Shown here: positions 54,149 through 62,116 of the stretch, piece by piece
Numbering within the stretch: the first letter of the stretch is position 1
How the letters are laid out: each line of letters opens with the position of its first letter
Origin: Leptospirales bacterium
GTDB lineage: Bacteria; Spirochaetota; Leptospiria; Leptospirales; Leptospiraceae
Direction of reading: 5' to 3'
Assembly (NCBI GenBank): GCA_013297885.1
Contig: JAAFIR010000010.1
Span: 1-64,000 of the forward strand
DNA: 64,000 nucleotides
Translations under genes and position numbers: made by a program
Notes under the pieces: generated by a model
The model's database searches: none
Told to the model about the DNA's origin: nothing
What the model saw: only the letters and a program-made list of their open reading frames with translations

Positions 54149-54586
54149 TTACTCTCCTATAAATCGAATAGAACTAATCATATCACTTAAAATTAAAGAT
54201 AAACTTTTATTTGGTGAATTATCCGAGTTATATGTACATACCAATAATCTGTTCAGATTAGCAATCATATAAACCATCCAAAATCTTTCCTCAGAAATAA
54301 ATTCGCAAGCCATGATTTTGCTTCCTTCATTATTTGTAAAACTTGCTACTGCTTCTTCATCAAATTCGAAAGTGTGAAATTTCAAAAATCTTTTCATTTC
54401 TTCGTTTAAATCAAATTCCCCAATTTTATTTTGAAATGAAGAAACTTGAAATGCTCCATCATTTATTTCAGGATCATAAAAAGCTGGAATTTCTTCAATA
54501 ATTTCATAAGTCCAATGCTCCGGATAAGCAAACATATAAATACCTTTTGGTGAACGATAAGCTTGGTATTGGATATTTTCTTCCAT
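54149..54586 (-). CDS. Cytoplasmic alpha/beta protein, PsbP/DUF3805-like
   Basis: 145 residues without a signal peptide. YRSPKGIYMFAYPEHWTYEI, then ISFYDPE-type turns and GAFQVSSFQNK, resemble small single-domain proteins related to PsbP or DUF3805, in which a strand-turn P-x-x-W motif is common. ACEFISEERFWMVYMIANLNRLL is a beta-rich C-terminal half. Function unknown. It is the upstream gene of the lipoprotein and divergent from the hydrolase gene, with only 46 bases between starts. Confidence 0.5.
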   Translation of the reverse strand: MEENIQYQAYRSPKGIYMFAYPEHWTYEIIEEIPAFYDPEINDGAFQVSSFQNKIGEFDLNEEMKRFLKFHTFEFDEEAVASFTNNEGSKIMACEFISEERFWMVYMIANLNRLLVCTYNSDNSPNKSLSLILSDMISSIRFIGE

Positions 54587-54632
54587 AAATTTCCTTTGTT
54601 GACAAAAATTTTTCTTTAACTTCTATTGAAAA

Positions 54633-55757
54633 ATGATTCGTACTTTAAATCATTTTCAACTTTGGCTGTTTATATTTTTTGTAATTTTATTTTTGTTTCC
54701 AACTTTAATTTTAGTATTTTTTGGATTTAGTTTCTTAATACTTCTAGAACCAATTTTTCGGTACTATTATAGAAGAAAATATAAATTAAAAACATCTCCC
54801 ACTAAAGACAAATTGGTTATTGAAACTAAAGACGGTTTTAAAATTTCAATTCATAGAACCAAACCGATTAAATTAAAACAAAATTCTATTCCAGTAATTT
54901 TATGTCATGGACTTGTAGCAAATTACCAATTTATGGATTTGGATAAAAGACATTCGCTCGCTGAGTTTCTTGCTGAAGAAGGTTATGATGTTTTTAATGT
55001 TTCATTACGGGGAACTTTAACTTCTGAACACCCAAAAGGAAAAAAAGATCATTCAATTGATGATCATATAAATGATATTGAGCAAATAATCGAAAAAGTT
55101 TTAGATACAACTAAAAAAAAACAAATTCACTGGGTAGGTCACTCGATGGGTGCGATGATTTTATTTTGTTATCTTGCTTCTCGTGAAAAAATTAAATCCA
55201 ATAAAATAAAATCTTTTGTTTCTCTTGGAGGGCCGGGTGTATTATTTAATATTCCACCTACAGTCGCTCGAATTTTATGTAATTATACAAATTTTTTTCA
55301 AAAGTTTGATTTGATTTTGCTTGGAAGAATTTTTATCCCACTAATGAACTTAATTCCTTCAAAGTTAATCAAGTATTATTATTCTCCTGAGCTTTCTGAA
55401 AAAAGTATAATAAAAAAAGCATTATATAGTTTAGAAAATATTCCAGGTTCAATGATAAAGCAATTTATGCAATCTGTTATGCTTGGTGGAGAAATTCATA
55501 GTTTAGATAAAAAAATAAATTATTCAAAAAATTTTTCTAAAATTACAACTCCAAGCTTATTTTTTTCCGGAAGTAGGGATGTTGTAGTGCCAATTCATAG
55601 TTCAAAATTTGTTTATGAAAGAATAAAATCTAAATCTAAAAAATTTGTTGAGCTCTCAAAAGAAAACGGAACTGGAAATTATGGTCATGTTTGTATGGTA
55701 CTTGGAGAAAATGCCAGAAAAGAAGTGTTTGAAAAAATTAAAATCTTCTTAAGATAA
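54633..55757 (+). CDS. Membrane-anchored alpha/beta hydrolase (lipase-like)
   Basis: 374 residues. One or two membrane helices at the N-terminus (about 8-45), then an alpha/beta-hydrolase fold: VILCHGLVANYQFMDLD (oxyanion region), YDVFNVSLRGT, HWVGHSMGAMILFC with the nucleophilic serine in GHSMG, TTPSLFFSGSRDVVVP with the acid, and GNYGHVCMVLG with the histidine. The layout resembles eukaryote-like acid lipases and bacterial polyester depolymerase relatives. The substrate is probably a lipid or ester, not known. Start at ATG 54633. Confidence 0.82.
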   Translation: MIRTLNHFQLWLFIFFVILFLFPTLILVFFGFSFLILLEPIFRYYYRRKYKLKTSPTKDKLVIETKDGFKISIHRTKPIKLKQNSIPVILCHGLVANYQFMDLDKRHSLAEFLAEEGYDVFNVSLRGTLTSEHPKGKKDHSIDDHINDIEQIIEKVLDTTKKKQIHWVGHSMGAMILFCYLASREKIKSNKIKSFVSLGGPGVLFNIPPTVARILCNYTNFFQKFDLILLGRIFIPLMNLIPSKLIKYYYSPELSEKSIIKKALYSLENIPGSMIKQFMQSVMLGGEIHSLDKKINYSKNFSKITTPSLFFSGSRDVVVPIHSSKFVYERIKSKSKKFVELSKENGTGNYGHVCMVLGENARKEVFEKIKIFLR

Positions 55758-55784
55758 AAAAAAACCAGACCAAAAGGGTCTGGT
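55756..55784 (-). terminator. Rho-independent terminator of recA
   Basis: On the minus strand ACCAGACC-CTTTT-GGTCTGGT (55784-55764) is followed by TTTTTTTTTATC. It is an 8-bp perfect hairpin, oriented to end recA transcription. The + strand has no T-run after it, so the hydrolase gene is not clearly served. Confidence 0.88.
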
Positions 55785-55814
55785 ATCAATGTTTGCTAAA
55801 AAGAAAGCCAAGTT

Positions 55815-56963
55815 TTAATCATTTGCCTCATTTAGTTCGTCTTCAAGAGCTTGATTTTTTTTGGAAGCTCTTTCTGATTTTACAGGCAATTCAGTGATTT
55901 TAGCTGTTTCAGGTTTTTGCTTCCCTTCAATAGGTAAATCGTTCAATTCTCGAATTGTAGTTTCAAGCTTATTTGCTAGTTCTGGATGTTCAAGCAAATA
56001 TTGTCTAACATTCTCTTTTCCTTGACCAATTTTTTCAGTATTGTAAGAATACCAAGACCCACCTTTTGCAATTAGCTCATGTTTTACAGCCAAGTCGATA
56101 ATAGAACTTTCTCGGTTTATTCCAGAGTTAAACATCACATCAAATTCTGCTTGTTTAAAAGGGGGAGCACATTTGTTTTTGACAACTTTTACTCTAACTC
56201 TGTTTCCTATTGGGTCTTCTTTATCTTTTAATGTTTCAATTTTGCGAATATCAAGCCTAATACTAGCATAAAATTTAAGTGCATTTCCACCTGTTGTTGT
56301 CTCTGGTGAGCCAAACATAACCCCTATTTTCATTCTAATTTGGTTAATAAATACTACTGTGGTCTTAGATTTGGAAATGGTGCCAGTTAATTTTCTGAGG
56401 GCTTGGGACATGAGCCTAGCTTGAAGACCCATATGGGAATCGCCCATATCTCCTTCAATTTCCGCTTTTGGAACAAGTGCTGCTACCGAATCGATTACTA
56501 TAAAATCAATTGCATTGCTACGAACTAAAGATTCACAAATTTCCAAAGCTTCTTCACCGTTGTCAGGCTGTGAAACAAGCAAATCATCAATATTTACACC
56601 TAATTTTTTTGCATAAGATGGGTCTAAAGCATGTTCTGCGTCAATAAATGCAGCAATTCCACCTTTTTTTTGAGCTTGTGCGATTGTGGATAACATCAAA
56701 GTCGTTTTACCAGAAGATTCTGGACCATAAATTTCAACAATTCTACCCACTGGCAAACCGCCAATTCCAAGTGCAATGTCCAAATCAAGGGATCCAGTTG
56801 AAACTGATGGAATCACTTTGTCTTGGTTTGCACCAAGTCGCATAATGGAACCTTTTCCAAATTGTTTTTCAATTTGTCCCATTGCTTCATCAATTGCTCT
56901 TTTTTTCTCTTGAGCCTTTTCATCTAATTCATCTAGACGATCTTCTTTTGCTTTCTTCATCAT
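55815..56963 (-). CDS. recA: Recombinase RecA
   Basis: 382 residues. RecA forms filaments on single-stranded DNA, drives strand exchange and triggers LexA cleavage. The Walker A is [10 protein letters not shown], Walker B region [12 protein letters not shown], loop L1 [20 protein letters not shown] and L2 [19 protein letters not shown], all as in active RecA. A charged, coiled N-terminal extension of about 25 residues precedes the usual [11 protein letters not shown]. The acidic C-terminal tail ends [15 protein letters not shown] lies before ATG-ATG. I looked for a TTTG-N5-CAAA LexA site in the leader and did not find an exact one. Confidence 0.96.
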   Translation of the reverse strand: MMKKAKEDRLDELDEKAQEKKRAIDEAMGQIEKQFGKGSIMRLGANQDKVIPSVSTGSLDLDIALGIGGLPVGRIVEIYGPESSGKTTLMLSTIAQAQKKGGIAAFIDAEHALDPSYAKKLGVNIDDLLVSQPDNGEEALEICESLVRSNAIDFIVIDSVAALVPKAEIEGDMGDSHMGLQARLMSQALRKLTGTISKSKTTVVFINQIRMKIGVMFGSPETTTGGNALKFYASIRLDIRKIETLKDKEDPIGNRVRVKVVKNKCAPPFKQAEFDVMFNSGINRESSIIDLAVKHELIAKGGSWYSYNTEKIGQGKENVRQYLLEHPELANKLETTIRELNDLPIEGKQKPETAKITELPVKSERASKKNQALEDELNEAND

Positions 56964-57173
56964 TAACTCCTATCTATAGCCGTTTTAAAAGTTCTTTTTC
57001 ACTGAAAAAAAACTTAACTTTCTTTATTTTTCTTTTTAGCCCGACAAATTAGATATATTTATAAAATTATTTTTTCATTCACTTAAAAATTGTATAGTCT
57101 TTTTTTGAAAAAAAATCAAAATTTAGCTACTAATTTATGTAGCTGTTTTAAGTTGAATCAGTTCAAATATGAG

Positions 57174-57412
57174 TTTTTGGTAAATTTTTTTTCTGTCTAA
57201 TTCTTTTTTTAGCAAATATTTTAGTAAATAGGACAGAAAAAAAACCGGGCTTTTCGCTACTTCATTAGACAAAATTAGCTGCTTTGCATTTTCCGGTTTG
57301 CTTTTCGCTTCCAATGGCAACTGGCAATCACGGCAAGAAAATGCCTGGCAAGAAAATGCCTGTGCTTGTTTGAACCCAATGTCTAACGAAACGCTACAAT
57401 CCCTTTTACTTA
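57174..57412 (+). repeat. Structured intergenic repeat, copy C11 (108-base P4 loop, possibly nested)
   Basis: Degenerate box A is TTTTTGGTAAA (57174-57184). P2 is TTTTTTTTCTGTC/GACAGAAAAAAAA (57185-57197/57232-57244), box B CCGGGCTTTTCGCTAC (57245-57260), P4 TTCATTAGACA/TGTCTAACGAA with one A-C mismatch (57261-57271/57380-57390), box C ACGCTACAATCCCTTTTAC (57391-57409). P1 is GTAAA (57180-57184) with TTTAC (57405-57409), the most changed but still paired state. P3 is GGG/CCC (57247-57249/57401-57403). The loop contains a second box-B-like CGGTTTGCTTTTCGCTTC (57294-57311), so another copy may have inserted. It lies between divergent recA and the AlkB-like gene. Confidence 0.88.
57332..57361. 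repeat. Perfect tandem duplication of 15 bases
   Basis: GGCAAGAAAATGCCT occurs twice without a gap (57332-57346, 57347-57361), inside the P4 loop of copy C11. Each unit is itself nearly a hairpin (GGCA...TGCC). Confidence 0.95.
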
Positions 57413-57466
57413 GTATTGAGAAATTATCTACTATTTTTGGGATAAAAATTGTTTTCCATTTAATAA

Positions 57467-57540
57467 CTCACCTTACGCACTCCGTGCTCAGGTGAGGTTT
57501 TTGGGTACTCCTCGCGGAGGGCGTGCTGCCGCAGGCTTCC
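57467..57540. repeat. GC-rich hairpin cluster next to C11
   Basis: CTCACCT (57467-57473) pairs with AGGTGAG (57490-57496) around an inner GCAC/GTGC. It is followed by CTCC-TCGC-GGAG (57509-57520) and a GC-rich run to 57540. This is much more GC-rich than its surroundings and has none of the C-family boxes. It may be a second repeat type or a fragment of foreign origin. Confidence 0.6.
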
Positions 57541-57692
57541 TTAATTTATTCGTAAATAATGACTTTGTAATTTTCTTTAATATACAAAAATATTCTAGAA
57601 ATTAATTTTGCGTAATATGAGTTAATAATAATTTTTAATATTAAATATTGTATTAATTTAAAGTTAAATTCTTAAAGTCGTATTTTAAACAA

Positions 57693-58304
57693 ATGAACTT
57701 ATTCAAAACTGAAATCAAAAGCAATTTAAACTTATTACCAAAAGATGGAATTGTAATTTATTATGGGAAAATTTTTTCAGAAGAATTAGCCAATTTGTAT
57801 TTTGAAAATTTAATGAATCAAATCGAATGGAAAAATGACCAAGCAATAATCTTTGGTAAACAAATTACCACAAAAAGAAAAGTAGCTTGGTATGGTGAAA
57901 AAGAGTTTGAATACACTTATTCGAATATTACTAAAAAGGCTTTACCTTGGACTAAAGAATTATTAGAATTAAAATCTTTTACAGAAAAAATAATTGGTGA
58001 TACTTTTAATTCTTGTCTTTTAAATTTATATCATACTGGTGAAGAAGGAATGGCTTGGCATTCAGATGGTGAAAAAGATTTAAAAAAAAATGGAGCGATT
58101 GGTTCACTTAGTTTTGGAGCTGAAAGAAAATTTGCATTTAAACATAAAGTCTCAAGCGAAAAAGTTTCATTAAATTTAGAAAATGGAAGTTTATTAGTTA
58201 TGAAAGATACTACTCAAACAAATTGGCTTCATAGACTTCCTCCCACAAAAACAGTTTCTGAGCCAAGAATTAATTTAACTTTTAGAACAATAGTTTTAGA
58301 TTAA
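57693..58304 (+). CDS. AlkB-like 2-oxoglutarate/Fe(II) dioxygenase
   Basis: 203 residues. GMAWHSDGEKDL carries the H-x-D of the iron site. The distal histidine is in TNWLHRLPPTKT, and PRINLTFRTI has the arginine that binds 2-oxoglutarate. The AlkB nucleotide-flipping region NITKKALPWTKELLEL and a RKVAWYG segment match the AlkB/ABH2-3 type that reverses alkylation in DNA or RNA by oxidative demethylation. Length is typical. It is divergent from recA, with 730 bases between holding repeat C11, so shared DNA-damage regulation is possible but not shown. Confidence 0.87.
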   Translation: MNLFKTEIKSNLNLLPKDGIVIYYGKIFSEELANLYFENLMNQIEWKNDQAIIFGKQITTKRKVAWYGEKEFEYTYSNITKKALPWTKELLELKSFTEKIIGDTFNSCLLNLYHTGEEGMAWHSDGEKDLKKNGAIGSLSFGAERKFAFKHKVSSEKVSLNLENGSLLVMKDTTQTNWLHRLPPTKTVSEPRINLTFRTIVLD

Positions 58305-58333
58305 AAATAAATTTTATTTCTATTCAATAAAGC

Positions 58334-58438
58334 TTGCGATAGAGATACAAAAAGTCCGAAGGAGTTGCCGCCCAAAGGCGAAGCAGCCTAGCTTTTTGTA
58401 GCTCGGACGCTCTTCAAAATCGAAGAGCGTATCGCCCA
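58334..58438 (-). repeat. Structured intergenic repeat, copy C12 (diverged)
   Basis: On the + strand: GCGATAGAGATA (box C', 58336-58347), P4 TACAAAAAG/CTTTTTGTA (58346-58354/58392-58400) holding a GC-rich inner hairpin, a reduced box B' GCTCGG (58401-58406), P2 ACGCTCTTC/GAAGAGCGT (58407-58415/58422-58430), and box A' ATCGCCCAAA (58431-58440). P1 is GCGAT (58336-58340) with ATCGC (58431-58435), and P3 GAG (58342-58344) with CTC (58402-58404). The box sequence has drifted but all helices still pair. The rest of 58305-58620 shows nothing clear. Confidence 0.78.
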
Positions 58439-58620
58439 AAATTTTAAAAGAAAGTAATTTCTAGATTTAGAATCTGGCTTATTCTTCTCAGCTCGATGAT
58501 AAATCTGGAGCTCAATTTTAACAGCCTTCTAATTCTAGATTTGGGTAATGTGCAATACTCAATTTCTGAACTAGACTTAATTGTAATTTACCGTATAGGT
58601 GTCTAAAATAATTTGGCATT

Positions 58621-60180
58621 ATGCTAAGTATTATAACAGTTCTTTTTATTTCGATCTATCTCATTGATATATTAATCCTTTTTATTTTTGGATTACATAC
58701 ACTTTTAATGGTTCAACTTTACAGAAAATACAAACAGAATTGTGTTTCTGAACCTTCCAAGGTTCTCTCTGGTTCTGAAAAAGATTTACCAAAAGTAACA
58801 GTTCAACTTCCTATATTCAATGAGTTTTATGTTGTGGAAAGGCTTTTAGAAGCTGCAGTTGCTTTAAAATACCCACATGATAAATTAGAAATTCAATTGC
58901 TTGACGATTCCACAGACGAAACCATTGAAAAAGCTAGAAACTTAATTTTAAAATACCAACGCCAAGGCATCCCAATTAAACATCTCCACAGAACAGACCG
59001 CACTGGTCACAAAGCTGGTGCTTTAGAAAAAGGTTTGGAACAAACTGAAGGTGAATTTATTGCAATATTTGATGCTGACTTTATCCCTGAACCAGATTTT
59101 CTTTTAAAAACAGTTGGCTATTTTGACAATCCTGAAATCGGAATGGTGCAAGCTCGTTGGGGTCATATAAACCAAGATTACAATCTTCTAACCAAAGCTC
59201 AAGGTTATGGAATTGACGGTCATTTTATGATCGAACAGGTTGCAAGAAATGGTGCTGGACTTTGGATGAACTTCAACGGAACAGCTGGAATTTGGCGTAG
59301 AGCTTGCATCATTGATGCTGGTGGTTGGGAACATGATACTTTAACTGAAGATTTTGATCTTTCTTATCGTGCAGAATTAAAAGGCTGGAAATTCAAATAC
59401 CTCAAAGATGTGGTTTGTAAAGCAGAAATTCCTGCAATGATTAGTGCATACAAATCTCAACAATTTAGATGGTGTAAAGGTAGCATCCAAACAGCAATGA
59501 AACTTCTTCCAACTATTTGGTCAGCAAATTTACCTTGGAGAATTAAATCTGAAGCAATTATGCATTTGATTAATTATTCAGTTCATCCTTTGATGATAAT
59601 TAATATTTTATTCACTGCTCCACTTTTACTCATGGAATTTTGGACTGGAATGAAATTATCTGATATTCCTGTATTTGCTCTTTTTGCAACTGCAGCGTTT
59701 ATGTCTATTGGTTCCATTGGTCCAATTATATTTTATGCCTATTCTCAAAAAGAAATTTATGGGGATTGGAAATCTAGAATTTATTTTTTACCTGTGATGA
59801 TTATGATTGGAACTGGTGTGGCTGTTGTAAACACAAAAGCTTGGCTTGAAGCAGTTCTTGGAATTCAATCTAGTTTTAAAAGAACTCCAAAATTAAAACT
59901 TGAATCTAAAAGTGACAAACTTAAAGAAAAATTAAAGTATACAGTTCCTTTTGATTCTTTAACATTTTTAGAATTCTTCATGGGAATTTATTGTTTATTC
60001 TGTGTTTATGTTTCCATCATTGTTGAAAAACCAATGATTATCGGATTTTTATTTCTCTATTCTCTTGGATTTTTCTTTGTTGCATTTACTTCAATCAAAG
60101 ACGCATACATGGGATACAAAGCTTCTGCAAAATCCAAAACTGAAGAATCTATTCCAATGGAAGTACCAAGTTCAATTTAA
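58621..60180 (+). CDS. Membrane glycosyltransferase family 2 (cellulose-synthase-like)
   Basis: 519 residues. An N-terminal helix (about 5-30), a GT2 catalytic domain, and four or more C-terminal helices. Motifs are KVTVQLPIFNEFYVVERLL, QLLDDSTDET, FIAIFDADFIPEPDFL (D-x-D), TLTEDFDLSYRAELKGWKF (the TED base) and QQFRWCKGSIQTAMKLLP (QxxRW). Such processive enzymes make beta-glycans or glucosylate lipids. A similar protein is common in Leptospira, and its product is not settled. Monocistronic with a strong terminator. Confidence 0.88.
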   Translation: MLSIITVLFISIYLIDILILFIFGLHTLLMVQLYRKYKQNCVSEPSKVLSGSEKDLPKVTVQLPIFNEFYVVERLLEAAVALKYPHDKLEIQLLDDSTDETIEKARNLILKYQRQGIPIKHLHRTDRTGHKAGALEKGLEQTEGEFIAIFDADFIPEPDFLLKTVGYFDNPEIGMVQARWGHINQDYNLLTKAQGYGIDGHFMIEQVARNGAGLWMNFNGTAGIWRRACIIDAGGWEHDTLTEDFDLSYRAELKGWKFKYLKDVVCKAEIPAMISAYKSQQFRWCKGSIQTAMKLLPTIWSANLPWRIKSEAIMHLINYSVHPLMIINILFTAPLLLMEFWTGMKLSDIPVFALFATAAFMSIGSIGPIIFYAYSQKEIYGDWKSRIYFLPVMIMIGTGVAVVNTKAWLEAVLGIQSSFKRTPKLKLESKSDKLKEKLKYTVPFDSLTFLEFFMGIYCLFCVYVSIIVEKPMIIGFLFLYSLGFFFVAFTSIKDAYMGYKASAKSKTEESIPMEVPSSI

Positions 60181-60205
60181 TTTTTTCCCCAATCTAAAAA
60201 TTCTC

Positions 60206-60233
60206 AAACCCAAGTTTCGGCTTGGGTTTTTTT
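60206..60233 (+). terminator. Rho-independent terminator after the GT2 gene
   Basis: AAACCCAAG-TTTCGG-CTTGGGTTT (60206-60229), a 9-bp perfect stem, then more T residues. Confidence 0.92.
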
Positions 60234-60252
60234 TATATTTTATTAAAATGAT

Positions 60253-60365
60253 TTGGGCGATCCATCGCCTAATACTAATTAGGCGATGTCGGGCTTTTCG
60301 CTACTTCTGAATCGGCAGGCTAAAGCCCGCCGCTATTCAGAAACGCTACAATCCCTATCGCTTAT
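60253..60365 (+). repeat. Structured intergenic repeat, copy C13 (compact, intact)
   Basis: Box A is TTGGGCGAT (60253-60261). P2 is CATCGCCTAAT/ATTAGGCGATG (60263-60273/60278-60288, loop ACTA), box B TCGGGCTTTTCGCTAC (60289-60304), P4 TTCTGAAT/ATTCAGAA (60305-60312/60335-60342) around CGGC-A-GGC-TAAA-GCC-C-GCCG, and box C ACGCTACAATCCCTATCGC (60343-60361). P1 is GCGAT (60257-60261) with ATCGC (60357-60361), a compensated state shared with C12. P3 is GGG (60291-60293) with CCC (60353-60355). Confidence 0.93.
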
Positions 60366-60461
60366 ATAGAAAAATTTTATATAATTTTAAAAACATTTTT
60401 TTTATTCCATAAAAAATACTTGAACTAAATAAAATGAAGTTGTCGATTGTTAATAATAAAT

Positions 60462-61070
60462 ATGAAAAAAATAATTCTTTATTTAATACCTATTCTACTT
60501 AATAGTGAAATATTAAATTTTAAAAAATACAAAGAAAAATTGGAATTAGGTGCAACTTCAAAAGATACTCATGAAATTGAAAAAAAAAATAATGATCCCG
60601 AAACTCCAATTCGATCTAAATCAATTCCTGAACCAAATAGAGATATTAAAAGAATAACTCATCATCTCATTAAAACTGTTGAAGAAAAACAAATTTCAAA
60701 TCCAAAAAGTTTTTCATTTCAATTGCCATTTACAAAAAAACTTTTAGTAACAAATCAATATTCTGAAGACCCAGAAAACCCTCATTATGGAATTGTATTT
60801 AAACCAATTGATTTGGGTTCAGTAATTGCTTCAATGAGTGGCAAAGTTGTAGCTGTTGATTATATGGATGGATACAATAATTATATTATTTTGGAACATC
60901 CTGAAGGTTTTTATACTATTTATGGCAATTTGGAACAATCTTTAGTAGGGGAAGGACAGCTTGTAAAAAAAGGTGAAACTTTAGGTGTTTTGCTCAAAGA
61001 AAAAGGATTGTATTTTCAAATCAGTCAAGGGAAAAAGACTTTAGACCCAAATTTGTTAGTTAAAAATTAA
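60462..61070 (+). CDS. LytM/M23-like protein with lost metal ligands
   Basis: About 202 residues. ATG 60462 is chosen because it opens a signal-like MKKIILYLIPILL; a TTG five codons earlier is possible. The C-terminal domain (about 100-200) follows the M23 fold (GSVIASMSGKVVAVDY, YIILEHPEGFYTIYGNLEQ, GQLVKKGETLGVL), but the zinc ligands are largely gone: HYGIVF instead of HxGxD, YGNL instead of YGHL, LYFQI instead of LHFEI. It is probably an inactive amidase activator or wall-binding protein, like EnvC or NlpD. It precedes two cyclic-nucleotide-domain genes. Confidence 0.78.
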   Translation: MKKIILYLIPILLNSEILNFKKYKEKLELGATSKDTHEIEKKNNDPETPIRSKSIPEPNRDIKRITHHLIKTVEEKQISNPKSFSFQLPFTKKLLVTNQYSEDPENPHYGIVFKPIDLGSVIASMSGKVVAVDYMDGYNNYIILEHPEGFYTIYGNLEQSLVGEGQLVKKGETLGVLLKEKGLYFQISQGKKTLDPNLLVKN

Positions 61071-61089
61071 TCTTTTTTAGAGTGTAGAA

Positions 61090-62115
61090 ATGCCAGGACC
61101 AATTATAAGATCATACAAAGCAGGATCAATTGTTTATTTTGAAAAAGATAAAGCAGATGATATTTATGTTTTACAAAGTGGAAGAATTATTTTATCCTAT
61201 ACTCAGGTGGATACAAAAGTTGAAGTAAAAGAGGATGTAAAACTTGGAGAATTTTTTGGTGTTAAATCTGCGTTAGGTAGATACCCTAGAGAAGAAACTG
61301 CACAAGTCGTGGGTGGTGCAAATGTATTAGTTTTTAAACTCGCCGATTTTGAAGTTTTTGTAGCATCCAAAACTCATCTGATTTTAAAAATGATGAAAGT
61401 TTTTTCTAGTCAACTTAGACAAATTCATGGAAAAGTTAGAGAACAACTTGGACAATTTGGTGATCAAAAATCACCCTCATTTGAATTAGTAAATGTTGCA
61501 GAAGTATTTCACAAAGCAGGAAATTTTGATCATGCAGTTTATGCTTACCAAAAATATTTAATCAATTACCCAAATGGAAATTATGCAAATCGAGCAAAAG
61601 ATTTATTAGGCTTAGCACAAAAAAATTCTATGTTTCCTATGAATTATGTTGATTTGATTTATGAACCAGAAATGAAGTCAGCTCCCAACAACAAACCAAG
61701 TTTTAATGTTCCACCAAGTTCAGGTTCAGTGATAAATGATACTTTTGAAAAATCCATGAATTTATTTAACGCAAGTGATTACCAAACTTCATTAGAAGCA
61801 TTTAGAGCAATTGCAAATGCTAATCCAACTTCTGAAACAGAAATTGTAAATGTAGAGAAATCAAATTATTATTTAGCAATGAGTCAATTCATGTTAAATC
61901 AACTGGATCCAAGTTATTCCTCATTTTCAACTTATGTTAAAAAATATCCAAAAGGTGATAAAGTAAAAGACTCAATTCATTTACTTGGAAGAATTTCTGA
62001 AAAAAAAGGTGAGCGTGATAAAGCTATTATGTTGTACAAAAAAGTGACTACCCTTCCTCCCGATGATGAAATTACAGAAAAAGCAAAATCTGATTTAGTA
62101 AGGTTAGGAGCTTAA
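61090..62115 (+). CDS. Cyclic-nucleotide-binding domain protein with TPR repeats
   Basis: 341 residues. The N-terminal cNMP-binding domain (about 10-115) reads [21 protein letters not shown] and [21 protein letters not shown], with a phosphate-binding-cassette-like arrangement. No helix-turn-helix follows. Instead residues 135-340 are TPR-like: [40 protein letters not shown] and [18 protein letters not shown]. It probably passes a nucleotide signal by protein contacts. One base separates its stop from the next gene, a Crp-type regulator, so the two are co-expressed. Confidence 0.82.
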   Translation: MPGPIIRSYKAGSIVYFEKDKADDIYVLQSGRIILSYTQVDTKVEVKEDVKLGEFFGVKSALGRYPREETAQVVGGANVLVFKLADFEVFVASKTHLILKMMKVFSSQLRQIHGKVREQLGQFGDQKSPSFELVNVAEVFHKAGNFDHAVYAYQKYLINYPNGNYANRAKDLLGLAQKNSMFPMNYVDLIYEPEMKSAPNNKPSFNVPPSSGSVINDTFEKSMNLFNASDYQTSLEAFRAIANANPTSETEIVNVEKSNYYLAMSQFMLNQLDPSYSSFSTYVKKYPKGDKVKDSIHLLGRISEKKGERDKAIMLYKKVTTLPPDDEITEKAKSDLVRLGA

Positions 62116-62116
62116 A

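Noticed and set aside
56964-57140. LexA/SOS box upstream of recA
   Set aside because: I searched for TTTG-N5-CAAA, the motif I recall for Leptospira. The nearest string (TTTGAAAAAAAATCAAA, near 57105) has the wrong spacing and lies far from the start.
137-60365. Reading the repeat copies as CRISPR repeats or as plain Rho-independent terminators
   Set aside because: Copies are not in arrays and have no regular spacers. The hairpins are not consistently followed by T-runs, and copies lie in all gene arrangements.
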